Position numbers and translations under genes: made by a program. Shown in pieces: positions 53,631 to 64,000 of a stretch of DNA of 64,000 nt; position 1 is the first letter of the stretch, and every line of letters starts with the position of its first letter. The DNA comes from Sphingomonas jatrophae (GTDB taxonomy: Bacteria; Pseudomonadota; Alphaproteobacteria; Sphingomonadales; Sphingomonadaceae). Below the pieces are notes generated by a model. It worked only from the letters and a program-made list of their open reading frames with translations, had not been told where the DNA came from and searched no databases. The stretch is taken from positions 496,001 through 560,000 of the forward strand of contig NZ_FOZG01000003.1 of the NCBI RefSeq assembly GCF_900113315.1, read 5' to 3'.

Positions 53631-54485
53631 CTAGCGCGCCTTCTCCGCCGCATAAGCCTGCGTGCCTTCGTGCAGCACGCGATCGCCCTCGACGATCTCG
53701 CCCGGCGCAAAATCGGGCAGGCTCGCCAGCTCGGCATAGAGCGGGGCGAAATCGGTATCCACCGCCGTCCTGAGCAGTTCGTCGAAGCTGCGGATGACGA
53801 AGTAATTCTGCTGATAATCGTCGATGCGGTAGCGCGTCCGCATCACCCGCTTCAGATCGAAGCCAATCCGGTGCGGGCTGTCGCTGTCGAGCGCGAAGCG
53901 GCTTTCCCCCGCGGACGAGACGATCCCCGAGCCATAGATGCGAAGCGCACCCGCTTCCTCCACCAGCCCGAACTCGACGGTGTACCAGTAGAGCCGCGCC
54001 AGTTTGTCGAGCGCGCCATAGCCCATCGAACGCAGGCCGCCCTGGCCATAGGCCTGGATGAAATCGGCAAAGACCGGATCGGCCAGCATCGGCACATGGC
54101 CGAACACGTCGTGGAAGACGTCCGGCTCCTGCAGATAATCGAGCTGGTCGGCCCGGCGGATGAAATTGCCCGCGACGAAGCGGCGGTTGGCAAGATGCTC
54201 GAAAAAGACCGCGTCGGGCACGAGGCCCGGCACCGCGACGACGCGCCAGCCCGTCGCACGCATCAGCCGCTCGGTCAATTCCTCGAAATCGGGGATGCCC
54301 GGCCGCGACAGGCGCAGCACGTCGAGGCCGCGCAGATAGGCTTCGCAGGCGCGGCCGGGCAGCAGCTTTACCTGCCGCTCGAACAGCTGATCCCAGATGG
54401 CATGCTCTTCCGCCGTATAGCGGTCCCACCCCTGCGGGATGGTCCAGTCGGCCGCGGCGCCGGGTGGGGGAAGATCGCTCGCCAT
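53631..54485 (-). CDS. phhA: Phenylalanine 4-monooxygenase
   Basis: A 284-residue bacterial, single-domain aromatic amino acid hydroxylase converting Phe to Tyr with tetrahydropterin and iron. The facial triad is His125 and His130 in DVFHDVFGH and Glu171 in WYTVEFGL. There is no N-terminal regulatory domain. It is the first gene before a 74-bp gap to ligA on the same strand; a TyrR-like site was not recognised. Confidence 0.95.
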   Translation of the reverse strand: MASDLPPPGAAADWTIPQGWDRYTAEEHAIWDQLFERQVKLLPGRACEAYLRGLDVLRLSRPGIPDFEELTERLMRATGWRVVAVPGLVPDAVFFEHLANRRFVAGNFIRRADQLDYLQEPDVFHDVFGHVPMLADPVFADFIQAYGQGGLRSMGYGALDKLARLYWYTVEFGLVEEAGALRIYGSGIVSSAGESRFALDSDSPHRIGFDLKRVMRTRYRIDDYQQNYFVIRSFDELLRTAVDTDFAPLYAELASLPDFAPGEIVEGDRVLHEGTQAYAAEKAR

Positions 54486-54559
54486 CGCCGATGGTTATGG
54501 TTTCATATGCAACGACAGGCAAGCGGATGCGGCAGCGATCGCCACCGCATTCCAGCGCC

Positions 54560-56692
<2,133 letters not shown>

Positions 56693-56726
56693 TCAGCCCC
56701 AACGGGAGCGGCCGGAGCGGCACGGC

Positions 56727-57530
56727 TCAGCGGATCCCGAATGCCTTGAGGATCGTGGCTTCCGTCGTCGCGAAAGCGGGCGTGCCGGGCACGAGCATGC
56801 CGAAATGCCCCGCGTCGGTCAGCGGCGTCACCTCAACCGTGTCGCCCAGCCCCTCACCGTGTGCGGCATAGGCCTGCGCCTCGGCGGGCAGATAGACGGT
56901 CGAGGGCAGGACATATTGCTTCACGCCGAGCGGATGGAGCGCGAAGGGTGAGGCGGCCCGGTAGCGCGCGGGCTGGTCGACTGGCTGACCGCCCATCAGC
57001 GGCACGATCACCGGCTTGCCGCACACCTTCGCGTCGACCCCGACGAATGGCGCGAGATCGCCCGGACCGTCGATCGCGACCACCGCCAGCGGTCGGAGCG
57101 GCCGCGCGGTCCAGATGTCGCTCGTCTTCGGGACGCGGCTGCGGCCGGCAACCCACAACGCCGCCTGCGCGCCCGCCGAGTGCCCGATAACGACCACGCG
57201 CTTGAGGTCGAGCCGGTTGGCCTTGGCCACTGCGCGCAACCGATCCGCAGCGCCGCCCCAATCCTGGAACGAGCCCGGCCAGCCGCCGCCCGGATCGCCG
57301 ACCTCGCGATAGTCGATGTTCCAGGTGGCGATGCCACGTGCGGTGAGCGCGCCGGCGAGCGGCGCCATGTCGGCCGGCGCGCCGAAACCCTCCGTCCAGC
57401 AGCCGCCATGGATCAGCAGCGCCACCGGGAAAGGCCCACGCCCCTTCGGCAGGCGCAGATCGCCGACCTGTTGCGGCGCGGGCCCGTAGCGCAGGACGCG
57501 CGTAGGCGGCGTGACCGGCAGCGCGGACAT
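56727..57530 (-). CDS. Alpha/beta hydrolase, signal peptide apparently out of frame
   Basis: A 267-residue esterase/dienelactone-hydrolase-like protein. ALLIHGGCWTEGF (oxyanion region), nucleophile GHSAGAQAALW, an Asp and a final His in DAGHFGM form the catalytic set. As read from ATG 57530 it lacks a signal peptide. A good signal peptide (ATG 57591, hydrophobic run ending TAPAQM) lies directly upstream in another frame; the joint at ACGCCCCAGG has one base too many (or two too few). Either a recent frameshift has disabled export, or there is a sequence error, or translation starts at 57530. Confidence 0.8.
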   Translation of the reverse strand: MSALPVTPPTRVLRYGPAPQQVGDLRLPKGRGPFPVALLIHGGCWTEGFGAPADMAPLAGALTARGIATWNIDYREVGDPGGGWPGSFQDWGGAADRLRAVAKANRLDLKRVVVIGHSAGAQAALWVAGRSRVPKTSDIWTARPLRPLAVVAIDGPGDLAPFVGVDAKVCGKPVIVPLMGGQPVDQPARYRAASPFALHPLGVKQYVLPSTVYLPAEAQAYAAHGEGLGDTVEVTPLTDAGHFGMLVPGTPAFATTEATILKAFGIR

Positions 57531-57539
57531 CCTGGGGCG

Positions 57540-57591
57540 TCATCTGCGCCGGGGCGGTGGCAAGCAACAGCGCGGCAAGCGAAGCGATCAT
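57540..57591 (-). other. Out-of-frame signal peptide segment of the hydrolase
   Basis: Reading from ATG 57591 gives MIASLAALLLATAPAQM, a typical signal peptide with an AxA-like end, then a short run that leaves the hydrolase frame. It appears to be the original N-terminus of the hydrolase at 56727-57530. Confidence 0.5.
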
Positions 57592-57645
57592 GGCAAGGCC
57601 CCCTCGGTTCAGCGGGAGCGAGCGTCGCTTCGTCGTGCTACAACG

Positions 57646-57957
57646 TCAAGCGCCGCCGAGCAGCGCCAATCCGCCGAGCAACAGCATCGTCCTGACCGCA
57701 GCCCATGCGACCGCGCCCGGCTGCGGATCGGCGAGCGACTCGATGCCGATCGCCATCGTCCAGAAGGCGAGCAGCAGCAGCGTGGCGGTGCCCGCAATCA
57801 CCGCCCAACGCGAATCGGCCAGCAGCACCGGGCCGCTCGTCACGGCCAGGCCGATGAGCGGCAGCGCCGCGGCGGCGGACACCGCCATGAACAGGCCGAG
57901 CGAGGCGACCAGCAGCAGCGACACGCCCGCGCCGAGCCGGGCGCCCGCCGCGTTCAC
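57646..57957 (-). CDS. Small membrane protein (103 aa)
   Basis: Three hydrophobic helices (about residues 8-35, 52-72 and 85-102) and no soluble domain. The GTG start overlaps the recN stop as GTGA, so it is translated with recN. Its function is unknown. Confidence 0.72.
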   Translation of the reverse strand: MNAAGARLGAGVSLLLVASLGLFMAVSAAAALPLIGLAVTSGPVLLADSRWAVIAGTATLLLLAFWTMAIGIESLADPQPGAVAWAAVRTMLLLGGLALLGGA

Positions 57958-59615
57958 GCCACCTCCAGCAGCCGGGCGGCCTGTGCGCGCGCCTCCGCCG
58001 TCACCTCCGCGCCGGACAGCATACGGGCAATCTCTTCCCGCCGTGCCGTGCTGTCGAGCGCGTGGACCGAGGTGCGGGTGACGAGGCCGTCATGCGCCTT
58101 GGCGATCAGCCAGTGGCGGCGCGCACGGGCGGCCACCTGCGGGCTGTGCGTCACCACCAGCAGTTGCGAGCGCTCCGCCAGCCGCGCCAGCCGCTCACCG
58201 ATGGCGGAGGCGACCGCGCCGCCGACACCGCGGTCGATCTCGTCGAAAATCATCGTGCCGGCGCCGCCCGCCTCCGCCAGCGCGACCTTAAGCGCGAGGA
58301 TGAAGCGGCTGAGCTCGCCACCGCTGGCGATCTTGGCGAGGGGGGCGAAGGGCGCGCCCGGATTGGTCGCGATCTCGAACTCCACGCGGTCACGCCCGTG
58401 CGCGCCCCACTGCCGCTCATCCAGCGGTTCCACGACCGTCCTGAAGCGCGCGGCATCGAGCTTGAGCGGCGCCAGCTCCGCCGCGACCGCGGCGTCGAGC
58501 CGGGCGGCGGCCTCGCGGCGGCCGTCGGACAGGCCGGCGGCGGCCGCCTCATAGGCGGTGCGCGCGGCTTTCGCCTCCGCGGTCAGGCCGGCGAGGGCGC
58601 CCTCCCCTGCCTCGATCCGATCGCGCCGCGCCGCGAGATCGGCGGCGAGACCGGCAAGATCATCGGGCTGGACGCGGTGCTTGCGGGCGATGCCGCGGAG
58701 TTCGAACAGGCGGGTCTCGATCTCGTCGAGCCGCTCGGGATCGAAACGGAGCGCTTGGGCGCCGTCTGCCAGCGCACTCTCGGCATCCTCGGCCTCGACG
58801 ATCGCGCGGTCGAGTGCGGCGAGCGCGTCGGCGAGGCGGGGATGATCGTCCGCCACCCGCTCCAGCCGGCGACCGGCCTTGCGTAGCGCGGCGACGGCTC
58901 CGTCCGTGCCGGCGAACTCGGCCTCCACGGCGGCGATGTCCTCGGCCAGGCGGGCGCCGCGCTGCATGCCCGCGCGCTCCTCCGCCAGAGCCGCCTCTTC
59001 GCCCGGCTCGGGTGCCAGCTTGGTCAGCTCGGCCACGGCATGGTCGAGCCACTCGCGATCGCGGTTCGCGGCGTCGAGCTCCTCGCGCGCCTGCGCCAGC
59101 GCGCCTTCTGCCGCCGCCCAGCGGCGATAGGCCGCGCCCACCGCCGCCACGTCCAGCCGGCCGAAAGCGTCAAGCAGCGCCCGATGGCCGCGCGCATTGA
59201 CGAGGCCGCGATCGTCATGCTGACCGTGGATCTCGACCAGCCCCGCGCCAAGCTCCCGCAGCAACGCCACGCCGGCGGGCTGATCGTTGACGAAGGCGCG
59301 GCTGCCGCCATCGGCCTTGACGATGCGGCGGACGATCAGCGGCTCGCCCGGCTCCGCCTCCAGCCCGTTCTCCGCAAGCACGGCATGCGCAGGATGATCC
59401 GCCGACAGCTCGAACGTCGCGGTGACGACGGCCTGCGCGGCTCCCGAGCGGACGAGACCGCTGTCTGCCCGGGCGCCAAGCGCCAGACCGAGTGAATCGA
59501 GCAGGATCGACTTGCCGGCACCCGTCTCTCCGGTGAGCGCGTCGAGCCCGGCGGCGAAATCGAGCTCGAGCGCCTCGATCAGGACGACATCGCGGATGGC
59601 CAGCTGAGCGAGCAT
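57954..59615 (-). CDS. recN: DNA repair protein RecN
   Basis: A 553-residue SMC-like ATPase of double-strand-break repair. Walker A GETGAGKS (29-36), long coiled coils (about 155-360), and a C-terminal ABC-type half with SGGELSRFILALK and MIFDEIDRGVGG. No LexA box was recognised in the 70-bp gap to bamD. It is probably transcribed after bamD, which lies upstream on the same strand. Confidence 0.95.
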   Translation of the reverse strand: MLAQLAIRDVVLIEALELDFAAGLDALTGETGAGKSILLDSLGLALGARADSGLVRSGAAQAVVTATFELSADHPAHAVLAENGLEAEPGEPLIVRRIVKADGGSRAFVNDQPAGVALLRELGAGLVEIHGQHDDRGLVNARGHRALLDAFGRLDVAAVGAAYRRWAAAEGALAQAREELDAANRDREWLDHAVAELTKLAPEPGEEAALAEERAGMQRGARLAEDIAAVEAEFAGTDGAVAALRKAGRRLERVADDHPRLADALAALDRAIVEAEDAESALADGAQALRFDPERLDEIETRLFELRGIARKHRVQPDDLAGLAADLAARRDRIEAGEGALAGLTAEAKAARTAYEAAAAGLSDGRREAAARLDAAVAAELAPLKLDAARFRTVVEPLDERQWGAHGRDRVEFEIATNPGAPFAPLAKIASGGELSRFILALKVALAEAGGAGTMIFDEIDRGVGGAVASAIGERLARLAERSQLLVVTHSPQVAARARRHWLIAKAHDGLVTRTSVHALDSTARREEIARMLSGAEVTAEARAQAARLLEVA

Positions 59616-59685
59616 CGCCGCCTATCTAGTGCGGGATGGGACGCGTGAAAACCGTCTGTTCACGGCGTGTTCGCATGTCGGGCGC

Positions 59686-60465
59686 TCAGGCGCCGCAGCC
59701 ATGCTCCTGGCACAGCTTGTAGGCGCGCTGATACCATTCGCTGCCGGGATAATTGGCGCCGAGCACCGCCGCCGTCTTCCGCGCCTCTTCCTTCACGCCC
59801 ATCGCGAGATAGCTTTCGGTCAGCCGCTCCAGCGCCTCGGGCACGTGGCTCGTCGTATCAAATTGCTCCACCACCGTGCGGAAGCGGATGGACGAGGCCA
59901 GCCAGTCGGCGCGGCGCTGGTAGAAACGGCCGATCTCCATCTCCTTGCCCGCCAGGTGATCTCGAACGAGATCGACCTTCAGCCGCGCGTCGGCGGCGTA
60001 GCGCGTATCCGGGTAGCGGCGGATCACCTCACCCAGCGCATCGAGCGCCTGGCCGGTGATCTTCTGATCGCGCGTCACGTCGGTGATCTGCGAATAATAG
60101 TCGATCGCGATCAGATAGAGCGCGTAGGGCGCATCCTTGTTGCCCGGATGGATGGACAGGAAGCGCTGCGCCGACTTGATCGATTCGGCATAGTCGCGGG
60201 CAAGATAGTAGCTGAACGCGCTCATGAGCTGCGCCCGGCGGGCCCACACCGAATAAGGATGCTGCCGCTCCACCTCGTCGAACAGCGCGCCGGCCAGCTT
60301 GTACTGCCGCCGGTCGAGCCGGTCCTTCGCCGCCGAGTAGAGCGAGTCGACGTCGCGGGCGACATATTTCCTGTCGGCCTTGTTGCGCGACGTGGCACAG
60401 CCGGCGAGCGGCAGGGCGACACAGAGGAGGGCGAGCGGCGCAAGCGCGCGGAAAGACTGACGCAT
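59686..60465 (-). CDS. bamD: Outer membrane assembly lipoprotein BamD
   Basis: A 259-residue lipoprotein with lipobox LAGC (Cys23) and TPR repeats across the whole mature part, for example YKLAGALFDEVERQHPYS and APYALYLIAIDYYSQ. It is an essential part of the BAM machine that inserts beta-barrels. The 72-bp gap upstream separates it from a divergent glycosyltransferase. Confidence 0.95.
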   Translation of the reverse strand: MRQSFRALAPLALLCVALPLAGCATSRNKADRKYVARDVDSLYSAAKDRLDRRQYKLAGALFDEVERQHPYSVWARRAQLMSAFSYYLARDYAESIKSAQRFLSIHPGNKDAPYALYLIAIDYYSQITDVTRDQKITGQALDALGEVIRRYPDTRYAADARLKVDLVRDHLAGKEMEIGRFYQRRADWLASSIRFRTVVEQFDTTSHVPEALERLTESYLAMGVKEEARKTAAVLGANYPGSEWYQRAYKLCQEHGCGA

Positions 60466-60538
60466 CGGGCGGCCTTCTAGCCGAGCCGAGCGCGGACGAA
60501 AAGACGGGCGTTAACCGCTGACCGCTAGAGGAGCGACG

Positions 60539-61705
60539 ATGCGCGTGCTCACCCTCTCCACCCTGTTCCCCGATGCGACGCGGCCGAGTTTCGGCGTGTT
60601 CGTGGAGCGTCAGACGCGCGCGCTGGCCGAGCGGCCCGGTGTCGAGGTGCGGGTGGTGGCGCCGATCGGATTGCCTTTGCTCTATGGCGCGCGGGGGCGC
60701 TGGGCAGGTTTCTCCGGGGTGCCGGCACGCGAGGTGTGGGGCGGGCTGGAGGTGTCGCGGCCGCGGTTTCCGACGGTGCCGGCGATCGGCGGGCGGATGA
60801 TGCCGGCATTGCTGGCGCGGACATTGCTGCCGCAGCTGCGTGCCTTGCGACGGCAGTGGCGGTTCGACGTGATCGATGCGGAGTTCTTCTACCCCGATGG
60901 CCCTGCGGCGGTGCGGCTGGGGCGTGCGCTGGGCGTACCGGTGTCGATCAAGGCGCGCGGGGCCGACATCCATCATTGGGGCCGGGTGGCGGGGCCGCAG
61001 ATCGTGGCGGCAGGCCAGGCCGCGGGCGGCTTGCTGGCCGTCTCCGCCGCGCTGCGCCGGGACATGGCGGCGCTCGGCCTGCCGGAGCAGAGGGTCCGCG
61101 TGCACCATACCGGCGTAGAGCTCGACCGCTTCCGCCCCGTCGCGGATAGGGAGGTCGCCAAGCAGGCGTGGGGCGTGACCGGGCCGATGCTCGCCTGCGT
61201 CGGGCACCTCATCCCCCGCAAGGGCCAGACGATCGCGCTGGAGGCGCTGGCGCTGCTGCCGGGCGTGACCCTGATGCTGGCGGGCGAGGGCCCGGACCGC
61301 GCGGCGCTGGAGGCGCAGGCGGCGGCGCTCGGCATTGCGGCGCGCGTGCGCTTCCTCGGCAGCCTGCCGCATGCGCGCCTGCCCGATCTGCTGGCGGCGG
61401 CCGATGCGATGGTGCTGCCGGCCGCGTCCGAGGGGCTGGCCAATGCCTGGGTCGAGGCGATTGCGTGCGGTACGCCCGTCGTCACCTGCGACGTGGGCGG
61501 CGCGCGCGAGATCGTTGATCGGCCCGAGGCCGGGCGACTGGTGGCGCGCGAGGCGGAAGCGTTCGCGGCGGGGGTGCGTGAGGTGCTGGCGGCGGCCTAC
61601 GTGCCGGATGTGGTGCGGGAGGCGGCGCTGCCGTTCACGTGGGAGGCGAATGCGGCCGCGCTGGAGGCGCATCTGCGCGGCGTCATCGCCGCCGCCTCCC
61701 GCTGA
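60539..61705 (+). CDS. GT4-family glycosyltransferase
   Basis: A 388-residue GT-B fold enzyme. The N-terminal part starts with LTLSTLFPDATRPSFGVFVERQ; the C-terminal nucleotide-sugar site has CVGHLIPRKGQTIALEAL, LAGEGPDR and SEGLANAWVEAIACGTPVV. Related proteins add sugars to exopolysaccharide or lipids. GAGGAG precedes ATG 60539. No other glycan genes are nearby, so the product cannot be named. Confidence 0.92.
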   Translation: MRVLTLSTLFPDATRPSFGVFVERQTRALAERPGVEVRVVAPIGLPLLYGARGRWAGFSGVPAREVWGGLEVSRPRFPTVPAIGGRMMPALLARTLLPQLRALRRQWRFDVIDAEFFYPDGPAAVRLGRALGVPVSIKARGADIHHWGRVAGPQIVAAGQAAGGLLAVSAALRRDMAALGLPEQRVRVHHTGVELDRFRPVADREVAKQAWGVTGPMLACVGHLIPRKGQTIALEALALLPGVTLMLAGEGPDRAALEAQAAALGIAARVRFLGSLPHARLPDLLAAADAMVLPAASEGLANAWVEAIACGTPVVTCDVGGAREIVDRPEAGRLVAREAEAFAAGVREVLAAAYVPDVVREAALPFTWEANAAALEAHLRGVIAAASR

Positions 61706-61709
61706 GAGT

Positions 61710-62078
61710 TCAGAGCCCGATCAGCGCAGCGCCGATCCAGCGGCCCTCGGCCCGCAGCACGCCCCACGCACGCGCGGCAGCGCGGCTGTCCATCGCCTCG
61801 ACGCCGATTCCCTCCGCCTCAAGCGCGGCGACGAAGGTCGGTGACGGGCGGCGCAGCGTGGCGCCGGTGCCAAGCAGCAGGAACTCCGGCCGCGCGGCGA
61901 TCAGCGGCGCGACATGCTCGGGCGCCAGATCGGCAAGCGCAGGCGCATCCCAGGCGCGCACCCATTCGGGGGTGAGCATCGCCGCGGCATAGGCCTGCCT
62001 GTCGATGCGGAAGCCCGTGCCGGAGAAGCCGGTGATCTGCGGCCCCGCACTGGGGTGCGCGGGATCGAGCTTCGCCAT
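61710..62078 (-). CDS. Mth938/NDUFAF3-type protein
   Basis: A 122-residue protein of the Mth938-like fold. ITGFSGTGFRID, PEFLLLGTGATLRRPS and a C-terminal IGVEAMDSRAAARAWGVL match the family that includes the complex I assembly factor NDUFAF3. It starts with a one-base overlap (TGATG) behind secF, and secD-secF-NDUFAF3 linkage is a known alphaproteobacterial arrangement. Confidence 0.9.
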   Translation of the reverse strand: MAKLDPAHPSAGPQITGFSGTGFRIDRQAYAAAMLTPEWVRAWDAPALADLAPEHVAPLIAARPEFLLLGTGATLRRPSPTFVAALEAEGIGVEAMDSRAAARAWGVLRAEGRWIGAALIGL

Positions 62079-63046
62079 CAGGCCTTGGGGCCGATCCGCT
62101 CGGCGCCCGAGGCGATCGAGCTCTTCTTCGCCTTCTCTCGCACCTCGGCGGTGAGGCCGAGCGAGATGAGCAGCGAGGAGGAGACGTAGATGGACGAATA
62201 GGTGCCGACGACGATGCCGAGCATCATCGCCGCGGTGAAGCCGCGCAGCACATGGCCGCCGAACAGCAGCAGCGAGGCGAGCGCGAGCATGACCGTGATC
62301 GACGTCATCACCGTGCGCGGCAGCGTCTCGTTGACCGACAGGTCGATCAGCGCCTTCATGTCCATCTGCCGGTATTTCCGCATGTTCTCGCGGATGCGAT
62401 CGTCGATCACCATCTTGTCGTTGATCGAATAGCCGACGATCGTCAGCACCGCGGCGACGATGTTGAGATCGAATTCGAGCCGGGTCAGCGCGAAGAAGCC
62501 GAGCGTCATCAGCACGTCGTGCAGGATGGCCACCGCGGTGGAGACGCCGAACTGCCATTCGTAGCGCAGCCACGAGAAGATCGCGATGCCGATGATGGCA
62601 AGCGCGATGGCGCCGACGCCGCGCAGGATCAGCTCGTTCGAGACCTTGCCCGAGACGGTGTCCGCGCGGAGGAACTGCACGCCCGGAAAATCCTGCGCCA
62701 TGCCCGCACGGACCTTGCGGATCACCGCGGCGGTGGCGCCCTCATCCTCGCTCTCCGGCAAGGGCAGGCGAATGGAGACGGTGTTGGGATCACCCACACC
62801 CTGCAGCTGCGCCTCGCCGACGCCGAGCCGGTCGACCGAGGTGCGCACCCGGTCGAGCTGCTGCGGCTGCGGGAAACGGGCCTCGATCATCAGGCCGCCG
62901 ACGAAATCGACGCCGAGGTTCAGGCCGCGCGCGCCGACGAGCCCGATCGCCAGCACGGTCAACAGGGCGGTGATGCCGAACGCCCAATACCGGATCCGGA
63001 CGAAGCCGATATTGGTGTTGTCGGGGACGAGCTTCAGCAGGCGCAT
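62078..63046 (-). CDS. secF: Protein translocase subunit SecF
   Basis: A 322-residue membrane protein of the SecDF chaperone that uses the proton gradient in late export. First helix near 20-40, a periplasmic P1-like domain (about 45-140), then five helices with GYSINDKMVIDDRIREN and the TSITVMLAL segment. Its stop and start each overlap a neighbour by one base (TGATG). Confidence 0.96.
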   Translation of the reverse strand: MRLLKLVPDNTNIGFVRIRYWAFGITALLTVLAIGLVGARGLNLGVDFVGGLMIEARFPQPQQLDRVRTSVDRLGVGEAQLQGVGDPNTVSIRLPLPESEDEGATAAVIRKVRAGMAQDFPGVQFLRADTVSGKVSNELILRGVGAIALAIIGIAIFSWLRYEWQFGVSTAVAILHDVLMTLGFFALTRLEFDLNIVAAVLTIVGYSINDKMVIDDRIRENMRKYRQMDMKALIDLSVNETLPRTVMTSITVMLALASLLLFGGHVLRGFTAAMMLGIVVGTYSSIYVSSSLLISLGLTAEVREKAKKSSIASGAERIGPKA

Positions 63047-64000
63047 CAGATGTGGATCTCCGTCGGGCGCTTGCGCTTCAGCCAGCTCGCGACGAGCAGG
63101 CGGGTGAAGGTGACGGCGGTGAAGACGGACGTGGCGATGCCGATCAGCAGCACGACCGCGAAGCCCTTCACCGGCCCCGAGCCGAGCACGAGCATGATGA
63201 CGCCGGCGATGGCGTGCGTCACGTTCGCCTCGAAGATGGTGCGGCTGGCTTCCTTGTAGCCATGCTCCACCGACGCGATGATCGATCGGCCGCGCCGCCG
63301 CTCCTCGCGGATGCGCTCGTTGATCAGCACGTTGGCGTCCACCGCGGTGCCGATGGTCAGCACGAAGCCGGCAATGCCCGGCAGGGTCAGCGTGCCGTTC
63401 AGCAGCGCCAGCACGCCGACGATGACGAACAGGTTCAGCGTGACCGCGATCGTCGCGTAGATGCCGAACCGCCCGTAGGTCAGCACCATGAACGCGATCA
63501 CCGCGGCAACCGCGATGACGCTGGCGAGAACGCCGGCGCGGATCGAATCGGCGCCGAGCTGCGGGCCGACAGTGCGCTCCTCGATCACCTTGAGCGCGAC
63601 GGGCAACGCACCCGAGCGCAGCTGGATCGCCATCGCATTGGCCGATTCGACGGTGTAGTTGCCCGAGATCTGCGCGGAGCCGTTGAGGATCGGCGTCTGG
63701 ATCGTCGGCGCGGACAGCACCTGATTGTCGAGGATCATCGCAAACGGCTTGCCGACATTGTCGCGCGTCACCGCGGCGAAGCGCGCACCGCCCTGGCTGT
63801 TGAAGCTGATCGCGATGACCGGGCGGCCATTCTCGTCATAGCTTTGCTCGGCCTTGGTCAGCTGGTCGCCGGTGATGATGGCGCGGCGCTGCACCGCGAT
63901 GAACTGGCCGGGCTGTTCCAGATAAGGCAGCGCCTGGCTGCCGGCCGGCGCGCGGCCGCGCGCGACGAGCGCGGGATCGGCGGCGAGATCTACCAGCTTG
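63046..64000 (-). CDS. secD: Protein translocase subunit SecD, C-terminal part (runs off window)
   Basis: About 318 C-terminal residues are present; the gene continues past base 64000. It shows the end of the P1 domain (VARGRAPAGSQALPYLE, RRAIITGDQLTKAEQSYD), the PTIQTPILNGSAQISG loop, then six helices with PGIAGFVLTIGTAVDANVLINERIREE. It works with SecF encoded next to it. Confidence 0.96.
   Translation of the reverse strand, partial: KLVDLAADPALVARGRAPAGSQALPYLEQPGQFIAVQRRAIITGDQLTKAEQSYDENGRPVIAISFNSQGGARFAAVTRDNVGKPFAMILDNQVLSAPTIQTPILNGSAQISGNYTVESANAMAIQLRSGALPVALKVIEERTVGPQLGADSIRAGVLASVIAVAAVIAFMVLTYGRFGIYATIAVTLNLFVIVGVLALLNGTLTLPGIAGFVLTIGTAVDANVLINERIREERRRGRSIIASVEHGYKEASRTIFEANVTHAIAGVIMLVLGSGPVKGFAVVLLIGIATSVFTAVTFTRLLVASWLKRKRPTEIHI

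Overview
The window is a GC-rich, densely coding chromosomal segment of a free-living alphaproteobacterium, most likely a member of the Sphingomonadaceae. This placement rests on protein content: a TonB siderophore-type receptor, KaiB/KaiC with a HisKA_2/HWE-type kinase, hemC-hemD followed by a HemX-like membrane protein, a DUF1674 (SDHAF4-type) protein, an Mth938/NDUFAF3-type protein beside secDF, and EcfG-like promoter motifs. No tRNA, rRNA, CRISPR array, insertion sequence, integrase or origin was found, and no gap exceeds 300 bases. Many genes are coupled by ATGA, GTGA or TTGA overlaps, and several use TTG or GTG starts.

Region by region. 1-5965: an ABC exporter (ATPase and two DUF3526-type permeases) with an M14 peptidase behind it, divergent from a TonB receptor. 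6034-6681: a DUF938 methyltransferase. 6735-15218: the most unusual part, a three-gene locus. It holds an 1,814-residue SF1 helicase with a kinase-like N-terminus, a Vsr-like nuclease-fold domain and a C-terminal WGR domain; a translationally coupled soluble M48 metallopeptidase; and a convergent 612-residue protein with a DUF4132-like C-terminus. 15368-20568: a BLUF photosensor coupled to a PAS-GGDEF-EAL protein, a secreted serine protease, a small GIY-YIG-like protein and a GAF-GGDEF cyclase. 20576-24467: small and hypothetical genes, a metallophosphoesterase, an M20 peptidase and a candidate sRNA with a strong intrinsic terminator. 24687-28136: a kaiC-kaiB-histidine kinase operon.

28147-38483: small proteins, a Crp/Fnr regulator, a histone-H1-like protein, tetrapyrrole genes (hemC, hemD, HemX-like), tsaD-gpsA, an SDHAF4-type factor, htpX-rsmB and ilvE. 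38562-45599: a MarR regulator, proC, a YbjN protein, ubiK, tspO and an RND efflux pair with a candidate operator. 45657-49177: tlyA, an RBBP9-like hydrolase and dxs. 49316-53623: a DUF4136 lipoprotein coupled to a cytosolic-type M14 carboxypeptidase, then gpmA and purE-purK. 53631-64000: phhA, ligA, an alpha/beta hydrolase with a probable frameshift at its signal peptide, recN, bamD, a GT4 glycosyltransferase, and Mth938-secF-secD, with secD running off the end.

Three themes stand out. One is light, time and cyclic-di-GMP signalling between 15 and 28 kb. A second is housekeeping arranged in tight operons. The third is the helicase/metallopeptidase/WGR locus, which may be a defence or genome-surveillance system that is not well described. 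Functions are assigned from motif recognition alone; no database search was run.
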